From Paulinella micropora (lineage: Eukaryota > Cercozoa > Imbricatea > Euglyphida), in contig BJOX01000021.1 of NCBI GenBank assembly GCA_009731375.1, positions 1,236,163 through 1,296,912 on the forward strand: a DNA stretch of 60,750 bases. The letters run 5' to 3'. The translations under genes and the position numbers were made by a program. Under the pieces are notes generated by a model. It ran no database searches. It was given only the letters and a program-made list of their open reading frames with translations, and was not told the origin of the DNA. Shown piece after piece: positions 1-14,821 of this stretch (position 1 is its first letter; each line of letters starts with the position of its first letter).

Positions 1-68
<68 letters not shown>

Positions 69-94
69 CCTCTGTGTGTGTGTCTCTATCTCTG

Positions 95-152
<58 letters not shown>

Positions 153-172
153 GTAGCGCTGACTAATACGGA

Positions 173-226
<54 letters not shown>

Positions 227-324
227 GTGTAGCGCTGACTAATACGGAATAATCTCTCTCTCTCTCTTCCTCTCTCTCTCTCTATATATATATATATCTA
301 TATATCTATCTATCTCTCTCTCTC

Positions 325-384
<60 letters not shown>

Positions 385-413
385 TGTAGCGCTGACTAAT
401 ACGGAATAATCTA

Positions 414-455
<42 letters not shown>

Positions 456-460
456 ATATA
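1..460. repeat. (CT)n microsatellite with interspersed 29-bp unit
   Basis: Nearly pure CT dinucleotide tract. The same 29-bp non-CT unit, beginning ggtgtagcgctgac, is embedded at 150-178, 226-254 and 383-411. Identical inserts inside a CT array suggest amplification of a larger composite unit. No coding potential. Confidence 0.9.
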
Positions 461-1125
461 TATTGATAAACACATAGGTTCCTCTACAGTGTAGTGAAAC
501 GGACGAGCTGCCACACGTTCACATACCGTCTCCAAACAAACTCGACAAAACTAGAAAATCTCCTTGTCATCCCTCCCCTTCCTTACAACTCCCCCAAAGC
601 CACTCGACCAATATGCAAGCCAGACACACTGGACACGCTCCTTGTCCCTCCCAGTTCTCCCCACTCGTCCATCTACACCCCTCTCCTCCCGCACAAGACC
701 GAACTAGACAATCAACTTCTCTTTCCCCCTCCTTCACACTCCCTCATCTCCACCCCTCTCCTATCACACAAGACAGAACAACTGGGCAAGATTCTTACCT
801 CCCCCAGCCTCACCAAGTCGCCAGCCCAGGTGCATTCAAACCAATCTACGGAGAAACTCACTCTCACTCTCATGCCACCCCCCACCGACAAAATACCCCC
901 TGCCACCACAACCACCACCACCACCACCACAAACCAGCCACGGCGCGTAATTATGCCACCCCTCACGGGACAAACCCGGTTGATCATGATGAAGACCATG
1001 ACTGCCCTCCTGGGACTCGCCGGGGAAATGTGGTCACTGGGGGCAAGCACGAACACGAACATGCGCACAAACATGTTCACGCACGTGCGCATGCACATTC
1101 GCATGCGTGCGCGGCTCCTGACCTG

Positions 1126-1130
<5 letters not shown>
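461..1130. other. Low-complexity C-rich spacer, no gene supported
   Basis: Pro/Ser/Thr/His-rich open frames exist on + but follow base composition only (CA- and CCT-rich). No domain or conserved motif is recognised. It leads directly into a trinucleotide array. Confidence 0.5.
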
Positions 1131-1156
<26 letters not shown>

Positions 1157-2282
1157 CTTCTTCTTCTTCTTCTTCTTCTTCTTCTTCTTCTTCTCCTTCT
1201 CCTTCTTCTTCTCCTTCTCCTTCTCCTTCTCCTTCTCTTTCTTCTTCTTCTTCTTCTTCTTCTTCTTCTCCTTCTCCTTCGTCTCCTTCGTCTCCTTCTT
1301 CTCCTTCTTCTTCTTCACCTTCGTCTCCTTCGTCTCCTTCGTCTCCTTCGTCTCCTTCTTCTCCTTCTTCTTCTTCTTCTTCTTCTTCTTCTTCTTCTTC
1401 TTCTTCTTCTTCTTCTTCTCCTTCTCCTCCTCCTCCTCCTCCTTCGTCTTTCTCTGTTTCTTCCTTATCATCACCTTCATCTTCGTCTCTTTCCCCTCCC
1501 TCCTCCTCAACCTTCTCCGCTTCACAATCTTCACAACCTCCTTCTTTCACCTCTCCCTCTCTTCCCGGAAAAACCCGGAATTCTCCGGCAATGGTGGCAA
1601 ATGATTTACCACCGGAGCAGCCACCACACACCGCAAAACCCAGGCCAGCGGTTGCAGAATACGCGCCGCAAGCCACGGCAAAAACACTTCACCCTCGCTC
1701 GAGTTCCAACCGTAGTTTGCGGACATGTTCGCGGGATTCGGGCGGGAAGGTGGCGAGTGCCACAAAGACCCGGTCTGGGGTGGCTGAAGGGGATATGCCA
1801 CCGGATGTGGGTAAAACAAGGCAGGCGGGTGGAAAGGAGGAGGAGGAGGAGGGTAAGCAGTGGTTCCAGGAGCAGCGAAGTGGTCGCGACGGCAAGGCAG
1901 GAGGCAGCAGGGAAAGTCATGGGGAGGCCGCGAAGAAGGGGGAGGACAGTGAGGGAGAGGGCTGCGATGCTGGGAAGACTTCGGACAGGGATTGGGTTGA
2001 AATGGGGCAGCAAGAGCAGGACAATGCAAGTGGAACAACAACAACAACAACAGCAACAACAGCGTCAACAACAACAACAACAGCAACACCACCACCACCA
2101 ACAACAACAACAACAGCAACAACAACAACAACAACAACAGCAACAACAACAACAACAACAATAACAGCGTCAACAACAACAATAACAACACCAACACCAA
2201 CAACAACGGCAGCATCATCAACACTACCACCACCACCAACACCAACAACAACGACAACAACACCAACACCACCACCACGACC

Positions 2283-2314
<32 letters not shown>

Positions 2315-2400
2315 CAACGCTCGGACCGGACGACACGGACACGGACGGGCCTGCGGGAGGAGAGATAAGTTTTCGTGAAAACAGCCATATTGGTCTATCA
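1128..2400. repeat. (TTC)n and (CAA)n trinucleotide arrays around a short unique segment
   Basis: A (TTC/TCC)n array at 1128-1460 and a (CAA/CCA)n array at about 2036-2320 enclose a non-repetitive segment at 1560-2035. Polyserine, polythreonine and polyglutamine frames here are translations of the repeats, not genes. Confidence 0.85.
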
Positions 2401-2416
2401 ATCTATCAATCTATCA

Positions 2417-2485
<69 letters not shown>

Positions 2486-2495
2486 ATCTAATCTA

Positions 2496-2548
<53 letters not shown>

Positions 2549-2689
2549 ATCTACCTATCTACCTAGGGGATAGGGCTTCCTGAGCACATGGCTTCTGTCT
2601 GTTTATCTATCTGTCTATCTGTCTATCTATTATCACGTGAACACGGCCACATTGGGGCTATCACAGGTAGATAGATAGATAGATAGATG

Positions 2690-2730
<41 letters not shown>

Positions 2731-2805
2731 GTAGGTAGGTAGATAGATAGATTAGACAGATTAGGTAGATGAGATAGATTATAGATTAGATAGATTAGAT
2801 AGATG

Positions 2806-2865
<60 letters not shown>

Positions 2866-2880
2866 CATACATACATACAT
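2397..2880. repeat. (TATC)n and (GATA)n tetranucleotide arrays
   Basis: TATC repeats run about 2397-2560 and the complementary GATA repeats about 2667-2865, so the two arrays form a large inverted repeat around 100 bp of unique sequence. Confidence 0.9.
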
Positions 2881-3029
2881 TCTTGCATATGCACATTGTA
2901 TACATGGCATACTTTATTATGTGTTGAGGTTGTATTAGTACATATATATATATAGTGTATATTTGTATAGTTGCATTTGTCGTATATAGGAAACGAGCTT
3001 TGGGACCTCATCAGAACCACGGGTAGATC

Positions 3030-3180
3030 CATACATATGTAATAATAATATCATTATCATCATTATTATCATTAGTATAGTTATTATGATTATTATCATT
3101 ATTAATATTACTATTATGATGATGATGATGATTATTATTATTATTATTATTATCATCATCATCATCATCATCATTATTTT
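3030..3180. repeat. (ATT)/(ATG) trinucleotide array
   Basis: Imperfect ATT, ATC and GAT trinucleotides. The flanks at 2885-3030 show nothing recognisable. Confidence 0.8.
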
Positions 3181-3214
3181 ACATACATGTACGTACGTGG
3201 ACATTCAGATACTT

Positions 3215-6200
3215 CAAACGATGCATACATACGATGCATACATACAATACATGCATACGATACATATATACCATACATAAGTGCATATACATACGATACA
3301 TACATACGATACATACATACGATACATACGATACATACATACGATACATACATACGATACATACATACGATTCATACATACGATACATACATACGATACA
3401 TACATACCATACATACATACGAGACATACATACGATACATACATACGATACATACATATGATACATACATACGATACATACATACGATACATACATACGA
3501 TACATACATACGATACATACATGTGATACATACATACGATACATACATACGAGACATATATACTATACATGCATACGATACATACATACGATACGTACAT
3601 ACGATCCATACATACGATCCATACATACGATACATACATACGATACATACATACCATACATAAATGCATGTGCACACATACGATACATACATACAATTCA
3701 TACATACGATGCATACATACGATGCATACATACGGCATACATACGATCCATACATACGATCCATACATACGATCCATACATATGATACATACATACGATA
3801 CATACATACGATTCATACATACGATACATACATACGATACATACATACGATACATACATACGATACATATATACCATACATAAATGCATATGCACATACG
3901 ATACATACATAGGATCCATACATACGATCCATACATACGATACATGCATACAATACATACATACGATACATACATACGATTCATACATACGATACATACA
4001 TTACGATACATACATACGATACGTACATACGATACGTACATACGATACATACATACGATACATACATACGATACATACATACGATACATACATACGATTC
4101 ATACATGCGATACATACATACGATACATACATGCGATACATACATACGATACATACATACGATACATACATACGATACATACATACGATACATACATACG
4201 ATACATACATACGATACATACATACGATACATACATACGATACATACATACGAGACATACATACGATACATACGATACATACATATGATACATACATACG
4301 ATACATACATACGAGACATACATACATACGATACATAGATACGAGACATACATACGATACACACATACATAGGAGACATACATACGATACATACATACAT
4401 AGGAGACATGCATACGATACATACATACGATACATACATACGATACATACATACAATACATACATACGATACATACATACGATACATACATGCGATACAT
4501 ATATACAGTACATACATACGATACATACATACGATACATATATACACTACATACATACGATACATACATACGAGACATACATACGATACACACATACATA
4601 GGAGGACATACATACGATACATACATACATAGGAGACATGCATACGATACATACATACGATACATACATACGAGACATACATACGATACGTACATACGAT
4701 ACATACATACAATACATACATACGATACATACATACGATACATACATACGATACATACATACGATACATACATACGATACATACATACGATACATACATA
4801 CGATACATACATACGATACATACATACGATACATACATACGATACATACATACGATACATACATACGATACATACATACGATACATACATACGATACATA
4901 CATACGATACATACATACGATACATACATACGATACATACATACGATACATACATACGATACATACATACGATACATACATACGATACATACATACGATA
5001 CATACATACGATACATACATACGATACATACATACGATACATACATACGATACATACATACGATACATACATACGATACATACATACGATACATACATAC
5101 GATACATACATACGATACATACATACGAGACATACATACGAGACATACATACGAGACATGTATACGAGACATACATACGAGGCATACATACGATACATAC
5201 ATACGATACATACATACGATACATATATACGACACATACATACGATACATACATACGATACATACATACGATACACACATACGAGACATACATACGAGAC
5301 ATATATACGAGACATACATACAAAAACATACATACGAGACATACATACGATACATACATACGAGACATACATACGAGACTTACATACGATACATACATAC
5401 GATACAAACATACGATACATACATACGATACGTACATACGATACATACATACAATACATACATACGATTCATACATACGATACATACATACGATACATAC
5501 ATACGATACATACATACGATACATACATACGAGACATACATACGAGACATACATACGAGACATACATACGAGACATACATACGAGACATACATACGAGAC
5601 TTACATACGATACATACATACGAGACTTAAATACGATCCATACATACGATCCATACATACGATCCATACATACGATCCATACATACGATGCATACATACG
5701 ATCCATACATACGATCCATACATACGAGACATACATACGATACATACATACGAGACATACATACGAGACATACATACGAGACATACATACGATACATACA
5801 TACGAGACATACATACGAGACATACATACGAGACATACATACGAGACATACATACGATACATACATACGATACATACGAGACATACATACCATACATACA
5901 TACCATACATACATACAAGATATACATACGATACATACATACGATACATACATACGATACATACATACGAGACATACATACGAGACATACATACGAGACA
6001 TACATACGATACATACATACGATACATACATACGATACATACATACGATACATACATACGATACATTACATACCATACATACATACGATACATACGATAC
6101 ATACATACGATACATACAGACGATACATACAGACGATACATACATACGATACATACATACGAGACATTCATACGATACATACATACGATACATACATACG

Positions 6201-6500
6201 ATACATACGTACGATACATACGATACATACATACGAGACATACATACGAGACATACATACGAGACATACATACGATACATACATACGATACATACATACG
6301 ATACATACATACGATACGTATATACGATACATACATACGATACATACATACGAGACATATATACGATACATACATACGATTTATACATACGATACATACA
6401 TACGATACATAGATACGATACACACATACGAGACATACATACGAGACATATATACGATACATACATACGATACATACATACCATACATACATACGATACA
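3215..6500. repeat. 3.3-kb minisatellite, 13-bp unit cgatacatacata
   Basis: About 250 tandem copies of a 13-bp unit with point variants (gaga, gatc, gatt, 4-bp losses). Thirteen is not a multiple of three and the unit lacks in-frame stops, so open frames of several hundred codons appear on both strands. None is a gene. Variant units cluster (for example cgagacatacata around 5125-5860), showing local block amplification. Confidence 0.95.
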
Positions 6501-6525
6501 CGCATAGGATATATGCAACGATACA

Positions 6526-6528
6526 CGC

Positions 6529-6572
<44 letters not shown>

Positions 6573-6768
6573 CGACAACGACAACCACAACAACAGCAAC
6601 ATGGACGACAACGACGAAGAGACGACGACGATGACGACGACGATGACAACGACGATGACGACGACGATGACGACGACAACAACAACAACAACGTCGAAGA
6701 CGACAGCAACGACAGCAACAACAAAACAGCAAGAACAACAAAAACAACCACCACCACCACCACCACTT

Positions 6769-6833
<65 letters not shown>

Positions 6834-6882
6834 ACTACTACTACTACTACAACTACTACTTCTACTTCTGCTATGCAAATAA

Positions 6883-6934
<52 letters not shown>

Positions 6935-6951
6935 CATATATATATATATAA

Positions 6952-7016
<65 letters not shown>

Positions 7017-7025
7017 GTCTATCTG

Positions 7026-7076
<51 letters not shown>

Positions 7077-7077
7077 G

Positions 7078-7108
<31 letters not shown>

Positions 7109-7112
7109 GCAT
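6526..7112. repeat. Mixed array: (CAA), (CGA), (CTA), (TA) and (ATCT)
   Basis: A succession of short pure arrays: CAA at about 6527-6600, GAC/GAT at about 6602-6690, CTA/CTG at about 6768-6860, TA at about 6885-6952 and ATCT at about 6953-7110. Low complexity only. Confidence 0.9.
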
Positions 7113-7185
7113 GTCTGCATGCATATAGGTACCACCATTTTCTCCTCCTCCTCTTCCTCCTCCTCCTTCTTCTTCGCCTTACTAC

Positions 7186-8411
<1,226 letters not shown>

Positions 8412-8412
<1 letters not shown>

Positions 8413-8718
8413 TCCGCATATGCTGGTTGATAGCCCAGGACCCAGACACCAGATTGTTATGGGTGGGGTTTCGAGGCAGCTCTAGCAACCGCGCTTGGTG
8501 TATGCACTTGCACATTCGGTGACGTCTTGCAAGAGGTTGCTGGGACTGCGGAATAACCTCGGCTTAGTGCAGTCTTGCCCTCAGGAGCTCCATCGGTGGC
8601 CCCGATCATCAGGCGAGAGACTGACACGGGGGGGTGGAGGACCTCGAACAAGGGTATTGGAGGCTTATGTCCGTTGAGGATATGCCATTAGCTGCATCAG
8701 TACGCCTCAGATATAGTA
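8412..8718. repeat. Dispersed repeat copy 1 (likely non-LTR retroelement 3' end)
   Basis: A segment of about 307 bp beginning 'tccgcatatgctggttgata' recurs almost exactly at 8904-9211. Both copies lie beside (ATT)n tracts, typical of 3' tails of some non-LTR elements. The 185-bp spacer ending in 'gtaaaagatcttaaac' may be part of the same element. No reverse-transcriptase motif is present, so the family is inferred. Confidence 0.6.
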
Positions 8719-8903
8719 AATCTGCCTTGGAGTGTTGACTGTGACATATTTGAGGGAAATCCCGATGAAAAAACCTAGTCACACTTGCTAAACAGAGTTC
8801 CAGCCCAATGGCCTCAAGGCGTTAAACTGTGACGCCAACTCATAACCCTTTGGTGGTAGATGCTGGGGAGGAGGGTCGTTGCGCGCGTAAAAGATCTTAA
8901 ACT

Positions 8904-9207
8904 CCGCATATGCTGGTTGATAGCCCAGGACCCAGCAGACACCAGATTGTTATGGGTGGGGTTTCGAGGCAGCTCTAGCAACCGCGCTTGGTGTATGCAC
9001 TTGCACATTCGGTGACGTCTTGCAAGAGGTTGCTGGGACTGCGGAATAACCTCGGCTTAGTGCAGTCTTGCCCTCAGGAGCTCCATCGGTGGCCCCGATC
9101 ATCAGGCGAGAGACTGACACGGGGGGGTGGAGGACCTCGAACAAGGGTATTGGAGGCTTATGTCCGTTGAGGATATGCCATTAGCTGCATCAGTACGCCT
9201 CAGATAT

Positions 9208-9211
<4 letters not shown>
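8904..9211. repeat. Dispersed repeat copy 2
   Basis: Near-identical to 8412-8718, differing mainly by a 3-nt insertion (cccagcagacacc versus cccagacacc). It runs directly into (ATT)n at 9211-9290. Confidence 0.75.
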
Positions 9212-9270
<59 letters not shown>

Positions 9271-9488
9271 ATTGTTATTATTATTATTAATTATTAGGGA
9301 GTACATAGGCCATTGGTAGGGAGTACATAGGCCATTGGTCCTTTTCAATGGGCTGATTGGTATAAAGCTCCTAGAGTAATGTTCTATGCCGTCACTTCCT
9401 TTATTCCACCGATTGGTGTGGAGACTTTCCTTATGGAATGGAGGACTGGATGCACATGGCCTTTTGGCTCAGCAATTGGCAGGAGATA

Positions 9489-9549
<61 letters not shown>

Positions 9550-9550
9550 T
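9211..9550. repeat. (ATT)n arrays with a short duplicated segment
   Basis: ATT arrays at 9211-9290 and 9491-9550 flank about 200 bp in which 'gggagtacataggccattggt' occurs twice in tandem (about 9297-9339). No gene seen. Confidence 0.8.
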
Positions 9551-9582
9551 CACGGCACTCAAGTGGCAAAAACTATCCAGCT

Positions 9583-10098
9583 TATGTATGTATGTATGTA
9601 TGTATGTATGTATGTATGTATGTATATATGTGTGTTTGTAATGTATGTAATGTATGTAATGTATGTAATGTATGTAATGTATGTAATGTATGTAATGTAT
9701 GTAATGTATGTAATGTATGTAATGTATGTAATGTAATGTAATGTAATGTAATGTAATGTCATGTCATGTCATGTCACGTCATGTCACGTCATGTCATGTC
9801 ATGTCATGTATGTAATGTATGTAATGTATGTATGCATGTATGTATGTATGCTTGTATGTATGTTTGTATGTATGTGTGTATGTATGTATGTATGTATGTA
9901 TGTATGTATGTATGTATGTATGTATGTATGTATGTATGTATGTATGTATTTATGTATGTATGTATGTATGTATATGTATGTATGTATGTTCGTGCGTATG
10001 TGATGTATGTATGTATGTATGTATGTATGTATGTATGTATGTGTGTATGTATGTATGTATGTATGTATGTGTGTATGTATGTAATGTATGTATGTATG

Positions 10099-10129
<31 letters not shown>

Positions 10130-10570
10130 TGTATGTATGTATGTAATGTATGTATGTATGTAATGTATGTATGTATGTATGTATGTATGTAATGTATGTA
10201 TGTATGTAATGTATGTATGTATGTAATGTATGTATGTATGTAATGTATTTATGTATGTAATGTATGTGTGTATGTTTGTATGTATGTATGTTTGTATGTA
10301 TGCATGTTTGTGTGCATGTATGTATGTATGTATGCAAGTATGTATGCATCTATGCATGTAATATATGTATGTATGCATGTATGTATGTAATGTATTTATG
10401 TAATGTATGTATGCATGTATGTATGTATGCATGTATGTATGTATGCATGTATGTATGTATGCATGTATGTATGTATGCATGTATGTATGTATGCATGTAT
10501 GTATGTATGCATGTATGTATGTATGCATGTATGTATGTATGTATGTATCTATGCATGTATGTATGTATGC
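9583..10570. repeat. (GTAT)n / (GTAAT)n microsatellite, about 1 kb
   Basis: Tandem tatg/taatg/tcatg units. The long Tyr/Val/Cys/Met frames on + and the Thr/Tyr/Ile/His frames on - are repeat translations. Confidence 0.95.
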
Positions 10571-10770
10571 AAAACACTGTCACTAGCGATATGTCTTATT
10601 GTTTCGATGTGGTGGAAATAAATAAGAATTCTGGGTTTCTGGTGTAACTTTCTGGGCTTGCTTCCTGAAAAGCCTGGCCTGTGGTGGATAAATGGGATAT
10701 CGCAAAAGGAATGTAGTCCTTGCAAAGGAACGCAGTTTCACATCAACCAGCAATTTGTGTACTGTGCATG
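10571..10770. other. Unique spacer, nothing recognised
   Basis: About 200 bp of non-repetitive sequence between microsatellites. No ORF, RNA gene or regulatory signal can be supported. Confidence 0.5.
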
Positions 10771-10829
<59 letters not shown>

Positions 10830-10879
10830 GTAGATAGGTAGATGGATAGATGAGATAGATAGATGGGATAGTTAGATGG

Positions 10880-10933
<54 letters not shown>

Positions 10934-10979
10934 GAAAGAGATAGATAGATAGATAGATGGATGGATGGATGGATGGATG

Positions 10980-11046
<67 letters not shown>

Positions 11047-11078
11047 GGATGGATGGATGGATGGATGGATGGATGGAT
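10770..11078. repeat. (GATA)n / (GATG)n array ending at a gap
   Basis: GATA and GATG tetranucleotides run straight into a 217-N gap (11079-11295). The flank after the gap (11296-11533) is unique with no gene recognised. Confidence 0.9.
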
Positions 11079-11532
11079 NNNNNNNNNNNNNNNNNNNNNN
11101 NNNNNNNNNNNNNNNNNNNNNNNNNNNNNNNNNNNNNNNNNNNNNNNNNNNNNNNNNNNNNNNNNNNNNNNNNNNNNNNNNNNNNNNNNNNNNNNNNNNN
11201 NNNNNNNNNNNNNNNNNNNNNNNNNNNNNNNNNNNNNNNNNNNNNNNNNNNNNNNNNNNNNNNNNNNNNNNNNNNNNNNNNNNNNNNNNNNNNNNGGCTC
11301 GTTCCATAAAGCGCCCCTTGCAGAACGAGCTCCCACCTCCATTACAGAGGGCCCAGTAAGCAGATGGAGTTTCGAGACTGTTCGACAGTCTAGTATAAAC
11401 CGACAGAGCACTGTGGGTTTTATTCCGGGCTCAACAAGCGAGAAAGGGCACCCTGAGGGAACAGGATTGTGCTTCCCGTCGCTATTTCGGCATGTGACTC
11501 ATAGGCGTATGGCTAGGCACACATAAGGCACC

Positions 11533-11629
<97 letters not shown>

Positions 11630-11663
11630 GATAGGTGGGGTAGGTAGGTAGGTAAATAAATAA

Positions 11664-11704
<41 letters not shown>

Positions 11705-11801
11705 CATAGAAAGAAATACACGCTCCGATACATCGGAAGACAGCGTATGAAAACTTACATGCATACATACAGACATACATCTATACACACATACATACAT
11801 A

Positions 11802-11832
<31 letters not shown>

Positions 11833-11905
11833 TACATACATACATACATACATACACACATACATAAATAAATACATACATACAATACATACATACATAC
11901 ATACA

Positions 11906-11937
<32 letters not shown>

Positions 11938-12004
11938 CACGTACATACATACATACATACATACATACGATACATGCGGGGGGGGGGGGGGGGGGGGGGG
12001 GGGG
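11533..12004. repeat. (GATA)n, (CATA)n and G-run
   Basis: GATA array at about 11533-11705, CATA array at about 11757-11970, then a homopolymeric G run into a 10-N gap (12011-12020). Confidence 0.9.
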
Positions 12005-12020
12005 AAAATANNNNNNNNNN

Positions 12021-12350
12021 CAACATAAACACTGAGTCAGAACAGTACGTTCAAAACTAGATCATCTCCTCAGTTGAATATATCTCTACGTGCCTCCTTT
12101 ATTTTATCGGTAACTTCTTCCACAAAATGTGGTGAGTTTACCGATTAAACTACATATAGCTCGCCGGCCCGGCTCGCCCGCAAAACACGTCAAAATTTGC
12201 GGCAAGCCGCATAATATACTATTTTCGTCTCTGCCTGCATGTCTTTGGCTCATGATAATTATTTTTTTCTTCCTTTTGCCTCAGTCGCTTTCTACCCTTC
12301 CTCACTAATGTCGTTCTGTCCCGCCTTAAACCTCACGTCTGCCCGCTTTT
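12021..12350. other. Unique spacer with no supported gene
   Basis: About 330 bp of unique sequence, followed by a T-run and a 10-N gap (12418-12427). Short frames only; no motif recognised. Confidence 0.45.
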
Positions 12351-12406
<56 letters not shown>

Positions 12407-12429
12407 CCCCCCCTTTTNNNNNNNNNNTC

Positions 12430-13860
12430 CAGCCTGCTGCCGTTCGTGCTGTCCCCCCTGCTGCCTTACTATTGCCAATGCTGTCTCGCCTGCTGCATCA
12501 GCATTCCCATTCCGTCCCCCCTGCTGTCCCACCATTGTCATTCTGCTGCCCCCTATTGTGTCCCGCCTGCTGCCTCGCTATTGCCATTCTGTCCCGTCTG
12601 TTCCCCCACTAATGACATTCTTTCTCGCCTGGTGCATCACCGTTGCCATTCCGTCCCCCCTGCTGCCCCAAAATTGCCATTCCGTCCCGCCTGCTGCCCC
12701 ACTACTTCCATTCTATCCAACCTCTTTCTCCACTGCTGCCGTCCTGTCTCGTTGGCTGCCTCACGATTTCCTTTCGTTCCCGCGCTATTGCCATTCTGTC
12801 CCGTTTGCTGCCTCACTGTTGCCGTTCTGTCCGTCTGCTGCCTCACGATTGCCATTCTTTCCCACCTGCCTCACCATTCCCTTTCGTTCCCCGTCTTCTG
12901 CCTCGCTATTGCCATTCTGTTCGTCTGCTGCCTCACGATTGCCATTCTTTCCCGCCTGCTGCCTCACTATTGCCATTCTTTCCCGTCTGCTGCCTCACTA
13001 TTACCATTCTGTCCCGTCTGCTCCCTCACAATTGCCATTCTGTCCCGCCTGCTGCCTCACTATTGCCGTTCTGTCCGTCTGCTGCCTCACGATTGCCATT
13101 CTTTCCCGTCTGCTGCCTTGCTATTTCCATTCTGTCCCGCCTGCTGCCTCACTATTGCCATTCTGTTCCGCCTGCTTCCTCACCACTGCCATTCTGTCCC
13201 CCCTGTTGCCCCACGATTGCCATTCTTTCCCGTCTGCTGCCTCGCTATTGCCATTCTGTCTCGCCTGCTGCCTCACTATTGCCATTCTGTCTCGCCTGCT
13301 GCCTCACGATCGCCTTTCTCTCGCCTGCTGCCTGAATATTGCCTTTCTGTCCCGTCTGCTGCCTCACGATTTCCATTCTTTCCCGCCTGCCTCAAAATTG
13401 CCTTTCTTTCCCGTCTGCTGCCTCACTATTGCCATTCTGTTCGTCTGCTGCCTCACGATTGCCATTCTGTCCCGCCTGCTGCCTCACCATTGCCGTTCTG
13501 TCCGTCTGCTGCCCCACGATTGCCATTCTTTCCCGTCTGCTGCCTCACTATTGCCATTCTTTCCCGTCTGCTGCCTCACGATTGCCTTTCTTTCCCGTCT
13601 GCTGGCTTGCTATTTCCATTCTGTCCGTCTGCTGCCTCACTATTGCCATTCTGTCCCGCCTGCCTCACTATTGTCATTCTGTCCCGTCTGCTGCCTCACT
13701 ATTGCCATTATGTCCCGTCTGCTGCCTCACTATTGCCATTCTGTCCCGTTTGCTGCCTCACTATTGCCTTTGTGTCCCGCTGTCCCGCCTGCTGCCTCAC
13801 TATTGCCATTCTGTTCCTCCTGCTTCCTCACTGTTGCTCTCTCCCTGTCTCCCTTGCTAG
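12430..13860 (+). repeat. Minisatellite, about 31-bp unit (ctgcctcactattgccattc)
   Basis: About 45 degenerate copies of a 31-bp unit. A 586-codon frame on + is rich in CCLTIAIL/SRLLPHYC repeats because the unit rarely contains stops. The repeat periodicity, absence of a start context and presence of open frames in several phases argue against a gene. Confidence 0.9.
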
Positions 13861-13864
13861 AGAG

Positions 13865-13905
<41 letters not shown>

Positions 13906-14201
13906 AGAGAGAGAGAGAGAGAAAGAGAGGGAGAGGGGGGGGGGGGGGGCGNNNNNNNNNNACAATTCACATTCCATACATACATACATATGCACGTAGG
14001 CCTCGTACGAGCCGCATTGCCCCGCTCAATCTCCGAGTGTCTGTTTCCTCCTCTGTTCCTCTACCGCCTGATCTTTCGTCTCGTCCAGTTATCAAACTAC
14101 ACGGCGAGGGCGAGACAAACGATGGAGAGGCTGATCGTCGCTGTACCTTTACGTATGTATAGAGAGATGGATAGAGAGATAGATAGGTAGATAGATAGAT
14201 G

Positions 14202-14235
<34 letters not shown>

Positions 14236-14267
14236 CATATAGGTAGATAGATAAGTAAGAAAATGTG

Positions 14268-14352
<85 letters not shown>

Positions 14353-14370
14353 TCCTTCCCTATTCATTTC
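13861..14370. repeat. (GA)n, G-run, gap and (GATA)n
   Basis: GA array, then a G-run into a 10-N gap (13952-13961), a unique segment (13970-14158) and a GATA array to 14352. Confidence 0.85.
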
Positions 14371-14774
14371 CTTATTTCCTTATTTACTTATTTACTTACC
14401 ATGGGAAGACTGATCGTCGCTGTTCCTTTGCGTATGTGTCCTTCCCTATTCATTTCCTTATTTCCTCATTTACTTATTTACTTATTCACTGATTTAATTT
14501 TTTACTTACGGCGCGGGCGAGACAGATCATGGAAACGCTGATCTTCGCTCTTCCTTTACATATGTGTCCTTCCCTTATTTTTGATTTCATTTACTTATTT
14601 ACTTATTTACTTATTTGCTTATTTACTTAATTAAAACACTGATCGTCGCTGTTCCTTTGCGTATGTGTCCTTCCCTATTCATTTCCTTATTTCCTCATTT
14701 ACTTATTTACTTATTCACTGATTTACTTATTTACTTACGGCGCGGGCGAGACAGAGAGAGAGAGCGAGAGAGAG

Positions 14775-14821
<47 letters not shown>

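Noticed and set aside
1034-1676. Lys/Glu-rich minus-strand frames
   Set aside because: Reverse translation of the (TTC)n array.
4490-6412. 640-codon + frame of Thr/Tyr/Ile/His repeats
   Set aside because: Pure translation of the 13-bp minisatellite; equally long frames exist in the other phases and strand.
12239-13999. 586-codon + frame with SRLLPHYCHS-like repeats
   Set aside because: A 31-bp minisatellite without stops, bounded by a T-run, gaps and a GA tract; no domain or start signal.
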